This document shows positions 1 to 12,600 of a DNA stretch of 64,000 bases, piece after piece (position 1 is the stretch's first letter; each line of letters opens with the position of its first letter). Source of the DNA: Apoderus coryli (Eukaryota; Arthropoda; Insecta; Coleoptera; Attelabidae); the NCBI GenBank assembly GCA_911728435.2, contig OU452216.1, forward strand, positions 3,608,342-3,672,341. The letters are read 5' to 3'. The notes under the pieces are model-generated. The model was given only the letters and a program-made list of their open reading frames with translations. It ran no database searches and had not been told where the DNA came from. The position numbers and the translations under genes were made by a program.

Positions 1-81
1 CACAGTTTTGTCATCAGTTATGGAGTAAGGAGGATTGACAGAAATTTTTGATTGCTCAAAAAACTCAAAAGGAGTTTAAAA

Positions 82-618
82 TGAAGTCATTTGGGTCTTT
101 GATTTTTTTCCCTAAATAACCTGTACTATTCTTTGCCTGTAATGCTACATTTTATTGAAGTATATTAAATTATCTACAAAATAAGCCACTAGTCACAATT
201 TTAGCTGCTCTAGTTCGGCAGGAAAATATTTTTTTTTGTTTTTAAGAATTTTTTAAAATTATGTCATTTAAGTCTTTGATTTTTTTTCCTAAATAAACTG
301 TAGTATTCTTTGCCTGTAATGCTACATTTTATTAAAGTATATTAAATTATCTACAAAATAAGCCACTAGTCACAATTTTAGCTGCTCTAGTTCGGCAGGA
401 AAATATGTTTTGGTTTTTAAGAATTTTTTAAAATTATGTAATTTGGGTCTTTGATTTTTTTTCCTAAATAAACTGTACTATTCTTTGCCTGTAATGCTAC
501 ATTTTATTAAAGTATATTAAATTATCTACAAAATAAGCCACTAGTCACAATTTTAGCTGCTCTAGTTCGGCAGGAAAATATTTTTTTGTTTTTAAAATTT
601 TTTTAAAATTATGTCATT
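82..618. repeat. Tandem repeat, three ~176 bp copies
   Basis: Three consecutive copies begin near 95, 272 and 447 (periods 177 and 175). Each holds the same phrases: a CTTTGATTTTTT start, a CTTTGCCTGTAATGCTAC block, and TAGTTCGGCAGGAAAATA near the end. Copies differ by a few substitutions and by poly-T length. No ORF runs through them. The first 81 bases look unique. Confidence 0.85.
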
Positions 619-667
619 TGGATTAATTCAACGGACTTACTTACTTAAGCCATTTCGCTAACTAATA

Positions 668-1655
668 AAGTTAGATTTAGGTATAGGGTAGGTTATATAA
701 AAAATAACAAGATATTTATGTCGTACTTATTCAAATTGTGAATAAAAGACCATGTTTTAATACCAAAAATAAGTTTGTATCTGCAGAAAAAAAACTCCAG
801 TACTTACAATAAAATTAAAGTTTGCTAGAAACCAAACAACTATCATTCCGATCATTCAATAAATCCGTAGTCGATTTTATTATTCAACATAGTTGCCTTC
901 GAGGGCAATACAACGAGTATGGCGATTTTCCAACTTTTCGATACCACTTTTATTGTACGATTTCTCTTTCTCGTCAAAATAGGCCTCAGTTTCAGCGATT
1001 ACTTCATCATTGGACTTAAATTTATTTCCAGCAAGCATTCTCTTGAGATCTGAAAACAGGAAAAAGTTGCTAGGGGCTAAATCTGGAGAATACAGTGGGT
1101 GGGTAAGCAATTCGAAGCTCAATTCATTCAATTTTGCCATAGTTTTCATCGATTTGGGCGTCCACTACGCTCTGCATCATTTGTGCTGGTACGACCACGT
1201 TAAAAGTCAGCAATCCACTTCTCTAACACTTGTCTCGATGGAGCAGAGTTTGGATAATGTTTATCAAGCCATCGTTTGGTTTCCACTGTATTATTTTTCA
1301 TCAAAAAGTAATGATTTCTACACGTATCATTTGAAGGTTAGTACTAAATAAAAATCTTATGGAAAAAAGTTTAGTAACGCCATATGTGTCTCATCCTAGG
1401 GCCGGTTTGAATGGACTATACTATTGTTTGGTTTCTAGCAAACTTTAAACAACTTCTGTAAATACAAAAAAAGATGTTTGGTTTCTACCAAACTTTAATT
1501 TTGTTATACTGGAGTTGTTTTCGTTTTCTTTTCTGCAGATACAGCTTGAATTTTTTTATTGAGACATGGTCTTTTTTCACATTTTTGGATTCTACATAAA
1601 AATCTTGTTATTTTTTATATAACCATACCCTGTACCTAAACCTAATTTTTTTCGA
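668..1655 (-). mobile_element. Internally deleted mariner-like element inside longer inverted repeat
   Basis: Inverted copies of TTTGCTAGAAACCAAAC lie at about 818-837 and 1429-1449 (inverted), with a further variant at 1478-1496. The inverted similarity extends outward over about 170 bp on both sides (about 668-840 against 1475-1655). Between them the - strand encodes pieces of a mariner transposase: an N-terminal part with WLDKHYPNSAPSRQVLEKW and a SGRPN motif (about 1330-1160), then a C-terminal part with HPLYSPDLAPSNFFLFSDLK (880-1149). The catalytic centre between them is missing and the frame is broken, so this is a dead, deleted copy. Confidence 0.75.
880..1149 (-). pseudogene. mariner transposase C-terminal fragment
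   Basis: An 89-codon open stretch carries the YSPDLAPSNFFLF signature around the third catalytic Asp of mariner transposases and ends with a family-like C-terminus (ENRHTRCIALEGNYVE). The N-terminal DNA-binding part is separated from it by a frame break and an internal deletion, so it cannot make a working transposase. Confidence 0.75.
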
Positions 1656-1965
1656 GATAAAATTAATTAAATTTGTGAGTGATGGCCACCTACAGATACA
1701 GATTGATGTGCATTTATTTGTTTTTGACATTCAATAACAATTGTTATGACACCAAAGTTACTTATTTCAATCAAATAACTTAAGAAACTCTAAAATTTTA
1801 ACATAAATATTATGTATTACACGAATCAAGAACGTACATCAAGAATGTACATTTTTGACATTTTAGAAACTTCTTCAACTAAATACAAAAAAACACATAA
1901 GAAGGCCCAAAACGAAGAACTACAATAATTAGATGTGCTACTATTTTTTGTTCGATTTCATAGAT

Positions 1966-3105
1966 TTTTTGCACGTTAAAATATTTTTAAAACTGTTAGG
2001 TTTAAGTATAGGGTATGTAATTTTTGTTTCGCTATCTTGAACAACTGAAAATTTATGAGAGGGTCTCCCTTTAACCACAATTTACTCATTATTTAATTGT
2101 TGATAAACTATTGGATATTAAAAGTTGCATTATTTATAGAATTATTAATTTGACGTCAATAGTTATTCATTCGTAATAGATGCTACTCACCACTTTCATA
2201 TTTCCCAAAAAGTTTTAAAGAAAAATAAGATCAAACCATTTAAAATTATGCCTGTCCAAAAATTATTCGATTGTTGTTTTGCCAGACAATGCTGGAAATG
2301 TAACAAATCTTTAAATCAAAATTTTGAGGTATGGTTAGGCAAGTAGGGCTTAATCTACTGGCCCCCCAGGAGTCCAGATCTATACCAGCTAGACTTCTTT
2401 CTCTCGGGTTTTCTAAAGAATAAGGTTTATCAAACCGGAGTCGAAAGTTTAGAAGAACTTATGAATGTAATATAAGCGGAAATAAATTTTCTTAACAACC
2501 ATCCATATTTCCTTCAAAATGAAACAGAAGAAGAAAGAAGATATCGGCTTTGTGTCCAAGAGAATGGTGGTCTCATTTAACTTATATCACAGAGCCAAAC
2601 CACGTTCATTTTGTATTAAAATTATTTGATTTTTGCACGTTAAAATATTTTTAAAACTGTTAGGTTTAAGTATAGGGTATGTTATTGTTTGTTTCGCTAT
2701 CTTGAACAACTCAAAAATTATGAGGGGGACTCCCCTTAACCACAATTTACTCATCATTTAATTGTTGATAAACCATTGGATATTAAAAGTTGCATTATTT
2801 ATAGAATTATTAATTTGACGTCAATAGTTATTCGTAAGAGATGCTGCTCACCACGTTCATATTTCCCAAAAAGTTTTAAAGAAAAATAATATCAAACCAT
2901 TTAAAATTATGCCTGTCCAAAAATTATTCGATTGTTAGGTTTAAGTATAGGGTATATTATTGTTTGTTTCGCTATCTTGAACAACTGAAAACTTAAGAGG
3001 GGGACTCCGCTTAACCACAATTTACTCATCATTTAATTGTTGATAAACTATTGGATATTAAAAGTTGCCTTTTTTGTAGAATTATGAATTTGACGTCAAT
3101 AAAGT
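1966..3105. repeat. Three direct copies of a ~300 bp repeat
   Basis: Copies start near 1969, 2632 and 2935 (the last shortened). They share GTTAGGTTTAAGTATAGGG, then TTCGCTATCTTGAACAACT, then AATTTGACGTCAATAGTTATTC. The first two copies are separated by about 350 bp containing a transposase remnant; the second and third abut. Bases 1656-1965 are AT-rich with nothing I recognise. From 3106 to 3580 I see only AT-rich sequence, presumably the 5' flank and untranslated region of the synthase gene. Confidence 0.7.
2335..2580 (+). pseudogene. DDE/mariner-type transposase remnant
   Basis: The + strand reads LIYWPPRSPDL, then LDFFLSGFLKNKVYQ and VESLEELMNVI. This is the block around the last catalytic Asp of Tc1/mariner-superfamily transposases in which the family has WPPRSPDLTPLDFFLWG. 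It is short, lacks the rest of the protein and contains stops. It sits between two copies of the direct repeat. Confidence 0.6.
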
Positions 3106-3580
3106 CCCCTTTAAAGAGCATTTAACTGTAAAAGTGATGTGGATGCAATCAGTACTTAATATGAAATATGTGTTGTTTTGATTAAACTGACGTGTTCTTA
3201 ATAATATTTACTGTTAAAAAAAATTACAGAATAAAAGTGTTTAACAGAATTTTATTATTTATAATCACTGTATGTATTATTAATAATATTGACCGGCGAT
3301 TATTTTATATGATAACATGTACGACCCCAAGTTTTTATGTAGACTTTGTCCACATTACAGATTTAAGAATCCTATAATTACTTTTGTTTGTTCAGTGTCT
3401 AATAAACTCGCAATTCATTATAATTAATATTTATTCGTTCTTCAATATTTATTTAACTAGATAAAAAAAAAAGTTAACATGCATAACTTTTAATAATTGT
3501 ACTTAGTTAAAACTCATAATAGTAAATTCTAATTAATTTTTTTTTAATTGATACTTTATTTCTAATAAATTGTTTTTAAA

Positions 3581-3687
3581 ATGCCTATAGATGTTGTGGC
3601 TTCGAGTGGAAGTATGATAGTTGTGTCCAATAGGCTACCATTTGTTCTTCAAAGGGATAAAGATGGGAATCTGATACGGAAAGCTAG
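3581..3687 (+). CDS. Tps1: TPS exon 1 (start codon)
   Basis: Residues 1-36. It contains MIVVSNRLPF, the N-terminal strand and loop of GT20 enzymes that binds substrate through N17/R18. Donor AG|GTGAGTC, phase 2. Confidence 0.9.
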
Positions 3688-6600
3688 GTGAGTCGAATTC
3701 TAATAATATATAGTTTATAATATAAGGACTAAATATACCTCTAACTCTATAGTGACTGTGTTTTAATTCATAACACTGACCACCAGAAGCGCTGCTATCG
3801 CGTCGATCACACGGAGAAAAATCTGTAGTTTTGCCAAAAACACACCCTTTGATTGAATGACATATTACATTCACTATTCCTCGAATACTATAGCCTATAT
3901 TTGGTAATAATAATAATAATAATTATAATAATCTCTTAGCATTAGCATACAAAAATACCCAACTTAGAACTAACTTAAAACTAACTGAAAAATACAAAAA
4001 AGGAAATACACGCATCAAAACGAAAGAAAATTTAGAGGATCACAAGAACAATTAATAATAACAATAAATAATTAACACATGAACATAATTCGTCAAAACA
4101 AATACAAATCAGTAGCCCTCAAACATGTCTCTAAACTTTTCCTTAAAGAATCAAGCGATACATTAAAAAAATCAACGTTTTCATTAATAACTAGTCGGTT
4201 GCTGTATTTACAAGCCCGAAATAGCGGTGCTTTAGATTCATAATTAGAACGAATTTCCCCAAAATAAACTAGCGCTTCTAGAGTGATTCCTAGGGACACG
4301 AAACCATAGCTACTGAAGCAACCGAGGACAAAGCAAAGATGCGTCTCTCGGCTAACGGCCCAAATCCAAACCTTGCCAGTAACAGGCCGTGATCACACCC
4401 ACGAGGAGGAAAATATCCATCAATTTTAAATGATAAATATTGTAAAAACTTACGTTGGATACTCTCCAATCTCTGTATATGTACACGGTAGATGGGCGAC
4501 CAAATGATTGTAGCGAATTCCAAAATAGACACAACAAAGGCGAAATAGAGACTTTTCAGGCAGACCATGTTGTTGAATTCTCTGGTCTGTCTAAAAATAA
4601 ATCCTAACATTCGCAAAGCATTAGCAGAAATTTGCTCAATGTGGTAGTTGAAAGATAAATCACCATCCAAGTATACACCAAAATCTTTGATTAAAGCGCA
4701 GCGTTCCAAATTTTAATTATCGATGGTGTAGTATCGCAAAAACGGATCTTGACGTCTTGTAAATGTCACCGACTTACATTTGTTGAGATTTAGAGGAAGT
4801 CTATTTAGATCACACCATTCTGAGAGCCGACACGGATCTGTTTGAAGCTGTGCGCAATCGTTCTCACAAACAACAGTGCGATACAATTTTAAATCATCCG
4901 CAAACAACAAATAATTGCTATTGAAACCAGAGCCAATATCGTTTACGAATATTGCAAAGAGAAGAGGAGCCAACGTACTGCCCTGCGGAGTTCCACTTGA
5001 GGCTGTGAATGAACTTGAACTGAATCCATTGTATTCAACAAATTGTTGCCTTGCTCCCAGATAGGACTGAAAAAAAGATATCAGATTCCTGCCGAAGCCA
5101 ATGTCGCACATCTTTTGTTGAATCAGGGAATGATCAATCTTATCGAACGCCTTGGAAAAGTCAGTATAGATTGCGTCGACTTGCAAACCTCGACCGACAG
5201 CCGGAATTACATCCTGCAGGAAAGTGGTTTGATTGGTCCCGTAGAACGACCCTTAATGAACCCATGTTGCTGGTAAACTAGCCTATGTTTTATTTGTCCA
5301 AATAACTTATTGTGCAGAGCAATTTCAAAAACCTTTGTTCAAAACCATTCACTCCGCAAAGGCTACCTGTCTATTTTCAGTGGGGACAACGATCACATTA
5401 TGCATGTTGTCATCTTCATTATGCTCCCCTCAGAAGCAGCATACTACTAGCGGATGTATGTATGGAAGTCTGATGTGATTAGCAACTACAGGCCAATTTC
5501 CCTTCTTTGTAACTTCTCTAAAAAATATATTCTCAGCTCAGAATAGATTCTCTGAGCATCAACATGGGTTCTTCAGTGGTCGTTCATGTGTTTCTAATTT
5601 GGCTGTGTTTTCTGAGAACATATGTTCAGTTATCGATGATCTGCAGCGGGTGGACGTGATTTATACCGATTTTTGCAAAGCATTTGACCGTATAAATCAC
5701 TACATATTGTTGTATAAATTACAGACTTTTGGTTTCTCTTCCAACATACATTTTCTGTAATTTTTTTTATATGGCATATCTACCCTTTTTTTTGTGGACA
5801 CCCTCTATGTATAAAATATTGGATTTTTAAGTGAAATGTAAATTTCGTTTTAGTGCTGGGGGGTTAGTAACAGCAGTAGCGCCTGTAGTGATAAATGGAA
5901 ATGGATTCTGGGTAGGGTGGCCGGGCATACACTTAGAAGATCCAAATGAACCAATTCCTGAAAGTGATCCAACAGATATTACACCTACAGCTGGATTAAA
6001 ATCAGAAAAAGTAAGTATTTTCAAACACGTCAACATGCACATATCAGTATCTATTGTATCGAGGACAGGAAGCAGGATTAATATGCCAGTTTCTAGGATC
6101 AAAATTACACATAAGGGATTTTTTTAGAAACCCTCCTACCCCATTTGTGGTAAAGGCTTTCCCGCTGAATAAAATTTCATTCACCAAATCATTAATCAAA
6201 CAAAGACAGAATAGTGGTTCAAGATTTGACCCTTGAGGGATACCAGAGTATGCATTAAATGATCCAGATCGCATACACAACATATTTAGTTCTATTTTTT
6301 AGATACGTCGACGATATTTAGTATTTTAAGTCTTGATTTTAAATTAAGAATAAAAGTAGTGATGATTGATATGTTTTCATCGGTTATTTCCTTAATAATC
6401 ATTACTAAATAGTGCCTGACGTTGAATGTTGTGTTGCTACCTATTCTTTTAATTTTGCGGTAGGTTGTGGCCGTTCAAATAGATCCTGTTATATTTGATT
6501 CATACTACAATGGATGTTGTAATGCTACATTCTGGCCATTGTTCCATTCGATGCCAGACAGAGCAACATTTAAAGGTGAACACTGGAAATCGTATGTCAC

Positions 6601-9600
6601 CGCTAATAAAGAGTTTGCAGAATGCACGATGCGAGCACTGAAGTCACTTCCAAAGTAAGATTAGAAATATAATTACTGCTGTTTAATAGGGGGTTCAAAT
6701 TAAAGTGATTTTTTTTATTTTGTGCTTTATCGATAAAACGCAAGGTTTTTTGAGTTATTTAACACAAAAGGTTGAAAAACACGCTCTTTTTAGATGAAAA
6801 ATCAACATATTCAATCGCAAATATTCGTTTTTAGAAAAATTACGTTATAGGTAGAGCATTTTTTGCATCCCTCTATTGATTTTTGTGATTAAAATAATAC
6901 CCCCAAGTTAATCAGCAAAAAATGAATCGATTCGTTATTTCAAAGGTTTATTTTTTGCTTTATAATGGTTTTTTGATAAATGGCAATGTTTTTTTGAGTT
7001 ATTTAACGAAAAAGGTTGAAAAACATGCACTTTTTTTTAAGAAAAATCAAACATTTTCATTTGCAAATAACTCGGAAAATATTCGATTTTGAAAAAATTC
7101 AAAATAGCGCATTTTTGCATCCCTCTATTGATTTTTGTCACTAAAAGAGATACGTTCATTGCCACCCCCAAGTTAATCAACAAAAAATGAATCGATTCGT
7201 TATTTCAAAAGTTTATTTTTTGCGTTATATAGGTCTTTGATCAAAGGCAAAGTTTTCGAGTTATTTAACAAAAAAGGTTGAAAAACATGCACTTTTTTTG
7301 ATGAAAAATCAAACATTTTCATTTGCAAATAACTCGGAAAATATTCGTTTTTGAAAAAATACAATATAGCGCATTTTTTGTATCCCTCTTATTGATTTTT
7401 GTGATTAAAATAGATGCGTTCATTGCCACCCCCAAGTTAATCAACAAAAAATTAATCGATTCGTTATTTCAAAAGTTTATTTTTTGCGTTATATAGGTTT
7501 TTGATAAAAGGCAAAGTTTTCGAGTTATTTAACAAAAAAGGTTGAAAAACATGCACTTTTTTTGATGAAAAATCAAACATTTTCATTTGCAAATTACTCG
7601 GAAAATATTCGTTTTTGAAAAAATACAATATAGCGCATTTTTTGCATCCCTCTATTGATTTTTGTGATTAAAATAGATGCGTTCATTGCCACCCCCAAGT
7701 TAATCAACAAAAAATGAATCGATTCGTTATTTCAAAAGTTTATTTTTGGGTTATTTAGGTTTTTGATAAAAGGTAAAGTTTTCGAGTTATTTAACAAAAA
7801 AGGTTGAAAAACATGCAATTTTTTGATGAAAAATCAACATTTTCATTTGCAAATAACTCGGAAAATATTCGTTTTTGAAAAAATACAATATAGCGCATTT
7901 TTTGCATCCCTCTATTGATTTTTGTGATTAAAATAGATGCCTTCATTGCCACCCTCAAGTTAATCAACAAAAAATGAATCGATTCGTTATTTCAAAAGTT
8001 TATTTTTTGCGTTATATAGGTTTTTGATAAAAGACAAGGTTTTTTGAGTTATTTAACGAAAAAGGTTGAAAAACATGCAATTTCAAAAAAATCAACATTT
8101 TCAATGGCAAATATTCGTTTTTGGAAAAATTACGTTTATTTTTTCCTTTATAGGTATAGGTTTTTTGATAAAAGGCAAGGTTTTCGAGTTATTTAACAAA
8201 GAAGGTTGAAAAACATGCACTTTTTAGATAATAAGTCAACGCAAATAACTCGGAAAATATTCGATGTTTAGAAAAAAAATGTTGTTGTTGAGTATTTTTG
8301 CATCCCTCTATTAATTTTTGTGATTAAAATAGATGCCTTCATTGTCACCCCCAAGTTAACCAGCAAAAAATGAATCGATTCGTTATTTCAAAGGTTTATT
8401 TTTGCTTTATATAGGTTTCTTGATCAAAGGCACGGTTTTCGAGTTATTTAACAAAAAAGGTTGAAAAACATGCACTTTTTTGATAAAAAATCAACATTTT
8501 CAGTCGCAAATAACTCGGAAAATATTCGTTTCTAGAAAAAAAAACGGTATAGAGCATTTTTTGCGTCCCTCTATTGATTGTTTTGATTAAAATAGATGCC
8601 TTTATTGCCACCCTCGCGAAAATCAACAAAAAATTAATCGATTCGTTATTTCAAAGGTTTATTATTTCCTTTATATCGGTTTCTTGATAAAAGGCAAGGT
8701 TTTCGAGTTATTTAACAAAAAAGGTTGAAAACCATGCACTTTTTTATTCGAAAATAACTCGGAAAATATTCGTTTTTGGAAAATGGAAAATCAACATTTT
8801 CATTTGCAAATAACTCGGAAAATATTCGTTTTTGAAAAAATACAATATAGCGCATTTGTTGCATCCCTCTATTGATTTTTGTGATTAAAATAGATGCGTT
8901 TTTTGAATACTAATAATTATATTTATTGCGACTTTTTGTAAAATTACAATTACAGCTCGTCTATCTTAAAATTATTTTATTCACAAATAAATAATAAAAT
9001 AATCTAAATAATTAATGTAAATAACAATACATGGGACATAAACATACACAAACAGTTCACATTATAACGCATAGATATAAATTTGTTGTTGTCTACCACA
9101 GAGATATGATTTTAACAATTCCAAAGTAATCCCTCTCACACCATACCTCTCAAGTTTTGCCACCAGAAATCCATGAGACACGCAATCGAAGGCTTTACTC
9201 AAATCACAAAGAGTCAAACCCACCTGAGTCTTGTTTTCAAGGCCCTCAACCAGTTTTGAGACAGCCAGTATAGTAGATCGTCCGTGTCTAAATCCAAATT
9301 GGGACATATTCAAAAGTTTATTTTTTTCAAAATAATTAGCTAAACTTCTGCTTATGATTTTCATTCATTCATTCATTCATTGCCACCCCCAAGTTAGTCA
9401 ACAAAAAATGAGTCGATTCGTTATTTCAAAAGTTTATTTTTTGCTTTATATAGGATTTTTGAGAAAACATAAGGTTTTCGAGTTATTTATATAAAAAAGG
9501 TTGAAACATATGCACTTTCTTGATGAAAAATCAACGCAAATAACTCGGAAACTTATTAGTTTTTTAGGAAAAAACATTGTAGAGTATTTTTTGCATCCCT

Positions 9601-12600
9601 CTATTGATTTTTGTGATTTAAATAGATGCCTTTATTGCCACCCTCTCGATAATCAACAAAAAATGAATCGATTCTTTATTTCTAAGGTTTATTTTTTGCT
9701 TTATATAGGTTTTTTGATAAAACACGAAGTTTTCGAGTTATTTATATAAAAAAGGTTGAAACATATGCACTTTTTTTATGAAAAATCAACGTAAATAACT
9801 CCGAAACTTATTAGTTTTTTAGGAAAAAACATTGTAGAGTATTTTTTGCATCCCTCTATTGATTTTTGTGATTAAAATAGATGCCTTTGCCACCCTCTCG
9901 ATAATCAACAAAAAATGAATCGATTCGTTATTTCAAAGGTTTATTTCTTGCTTTATATAGGTTTTTTGATAAAACACGAAGTTTTCGAGTTATTTACATA
10001 AAAAAGGTTGAAACATATGCACTTTTTTTATGAAAAATCAACGTAAATAACTCCGAAACTTATTAGTTTTTTAGGAAAAAACATTGTAGAGTATTTTTTG
10101 CATCCCTCTATTGATTTTTGTGATTTAAATAGATGCCTTTATTGCCACCCTCACGATAATCAACAAAAAATGAATCGATTCTTTATTTCTAAGGTTTATT
10201 TTTTGCTTTATATAGGTTTTTTTATAAAACACGAAGTTTTCGAGTTATTTACATAAAAAAGGTTGAAACATATGCACTTTTTTTATGAAAAATCAACGTA
10301 AATAACTCCGAAACTTATTAGTTTTTTAGGAAAAAACATTGTAGAGTATTTTTTGCATCCCTCTATTGATTTTTGTGATTTAAATAGATGCCTTTATTGC
10401 CACCCTCACGATAATCAACAAAAAATTAATCGATTCGCTATTTCTAAGGTTTATTTCTTGCTTTATATAGGTTTTTTGATAAAACACGAAGTTTTCGAGT
10501 TATTTACATAAAAAAGGTTGAAACATATGCACTTTTTTTATGAAAAATCAACGTAAATAACTCCGAAACTTATTAGTTTTTTAGGAAAAAACATTGTAGA
10601 GTATTTTTTGCATCCCTCTATTGATTTTTGTGATTAAAATAGATGCCTTTGCCACCCTCTCGATAATCAACAAAAAATGAATCGATTCGTTATTTCAAAG
10701 GTTTATTTTTTGCTTTATATGGGTTTTTTGATAAAACACGAAGTTTTCGAGTTATTTAATAAAAAAAGTTGAAGCACATGCACTTTTTACGATGAAAAAT
10801 CAACATTTTCAATTGCGAAAATTCGTTTTTGGAAAAATTACGTTATAGAGCATTTTTTGCATCCCACTATTGATTTTTTTGATTAAAATAAATACCTTTA
10901 TTGCCATCGTCACGATAATGAACAAAAAATTAATTGATTGGTTATTGCAAAGGTTTTTTTTTGCTTTATATAGGTTTTTTGAGAAAAGGCAAGGTTCTCG
11001 AGTTATTTAACAAAAAAGGTTGAAAAACATGCACTTTTTAGATGAAAAATCAACGCAAATAACTCGGAAACTTATTCGATTTTAGGAAAAAACGTTGCAG
11101 AGTATTTTTTTCATCCCTCTATTGATTTTTGTGATTAAAATAGATGCGTTTATTGCCACCCTCTCGATACTCAACAAAAAATGAATCGATTCGTTATTTC
11201 AAAGGTTTATTTTTTGCTTTATATAGGTTTTTTGATAAAAGGCAAAGTTTTCGAGTTATTTAACACAAAAGGTTGAAAAACATGCACTTTTTAGATGAAA
11301 AATCAACGCAAATAACTCGGAAACTTATTAGTTTTTAGGAAAAAATGTTGTAGAGTATTTTTTTCATCCGTCTATTGATTTTTGTGATTAAAATAGATGC
11401 CTTCATTGCCACCCTCACTATAATTAACAGAAAATGAATCGATTCGTTATTTCAAAAGTTTATTTTTTGCTTTATATAGGGTTTTTGATAAAAGACAAGG
11501 TTTTTGAGTTATTTAATAAAAAAGGTTGAAACATATGCACTTTTTTGATGAAAACTCAACATTTTTAATCGCATATATTCGTTTTTGGAAAAATTACGAT
11601 ATAGAGCATTTTTTGCATCCGTCTATAGATTTTTTTGATTAAAATAGATGCCTTTATGGTCACACGCACGATAATCAACAAAAAATGAATTGATTCGTTA
11701 TTTGAAAAGTTTATTTTTTGCTTTATATAGGGTTTTTGGTAAAACATAAGGTTTTCAAGTTATTTAATAAAAAAGGTTGAAACATATGCACTTTTTTGAT
11801 GAAAAATCAACGCAAATAACTCGGAAAATATTAGGTTTTTAGGAAAAAAAAAACGTTGTAGAGTATTTTTGCATCTCTCTATGGATTTTTGTGATTAAAA
11901 TAGATGCTTTCATTGCCACCCTCTCGATAATCAACAATAAATGAATAGATTCGTTATTTCAAAAGTTTGTTTTTTGCTTTATATAGGGTTTTTAATAAAA
12001 CACAAGGTTTTCGAGTTATTTAATAGCATCCCTCTATTGATTTTTGTGATTAAAATAGATGCCTCTATTGCCACCCTCACGATAATCAACAAAAAATTAA
12101 TCGATTCGTTATTTCAAAGGTTTTTGCTTTATATAGGTTTTTTGATCAAAAAGGTTGAAACATATGCACTTTTTTAATGAAAAATCAACATTTTTATTCG
12201 TATATACAGAAGTTTACTTCACCGAAGTTTGGAGAGAAGACCCTGTTTTTCCTGTTGCGTTAAAATTTATAATTATATAGGGTTTTTAATAAAACACAAG
12301 GTTTTCGAGTTATTTAATAAAAATGGTTGAAACATATGCACTTTTTTGATGAAAAGTCCACGCAAATAACTCGGAAACTTATTAGTTTTTTAGGAAAAAA
12401 CGTTGTAGAGTATTTTTTGCATCCCTCTATTGATTTTTGTGATTAAAATAGATGCCTTTATTGCCACCCTCACGATAATCAACAAAGAATGAATGGATTC
12501 GTTATTTCTAAGGTTTATTTTTTGCGTTATATAGGTTTTTGATAAAAGGCAAAGTTTTCGTGTTATTTAATAAAGAAAGTTGAGACACATGCACTTTTTA

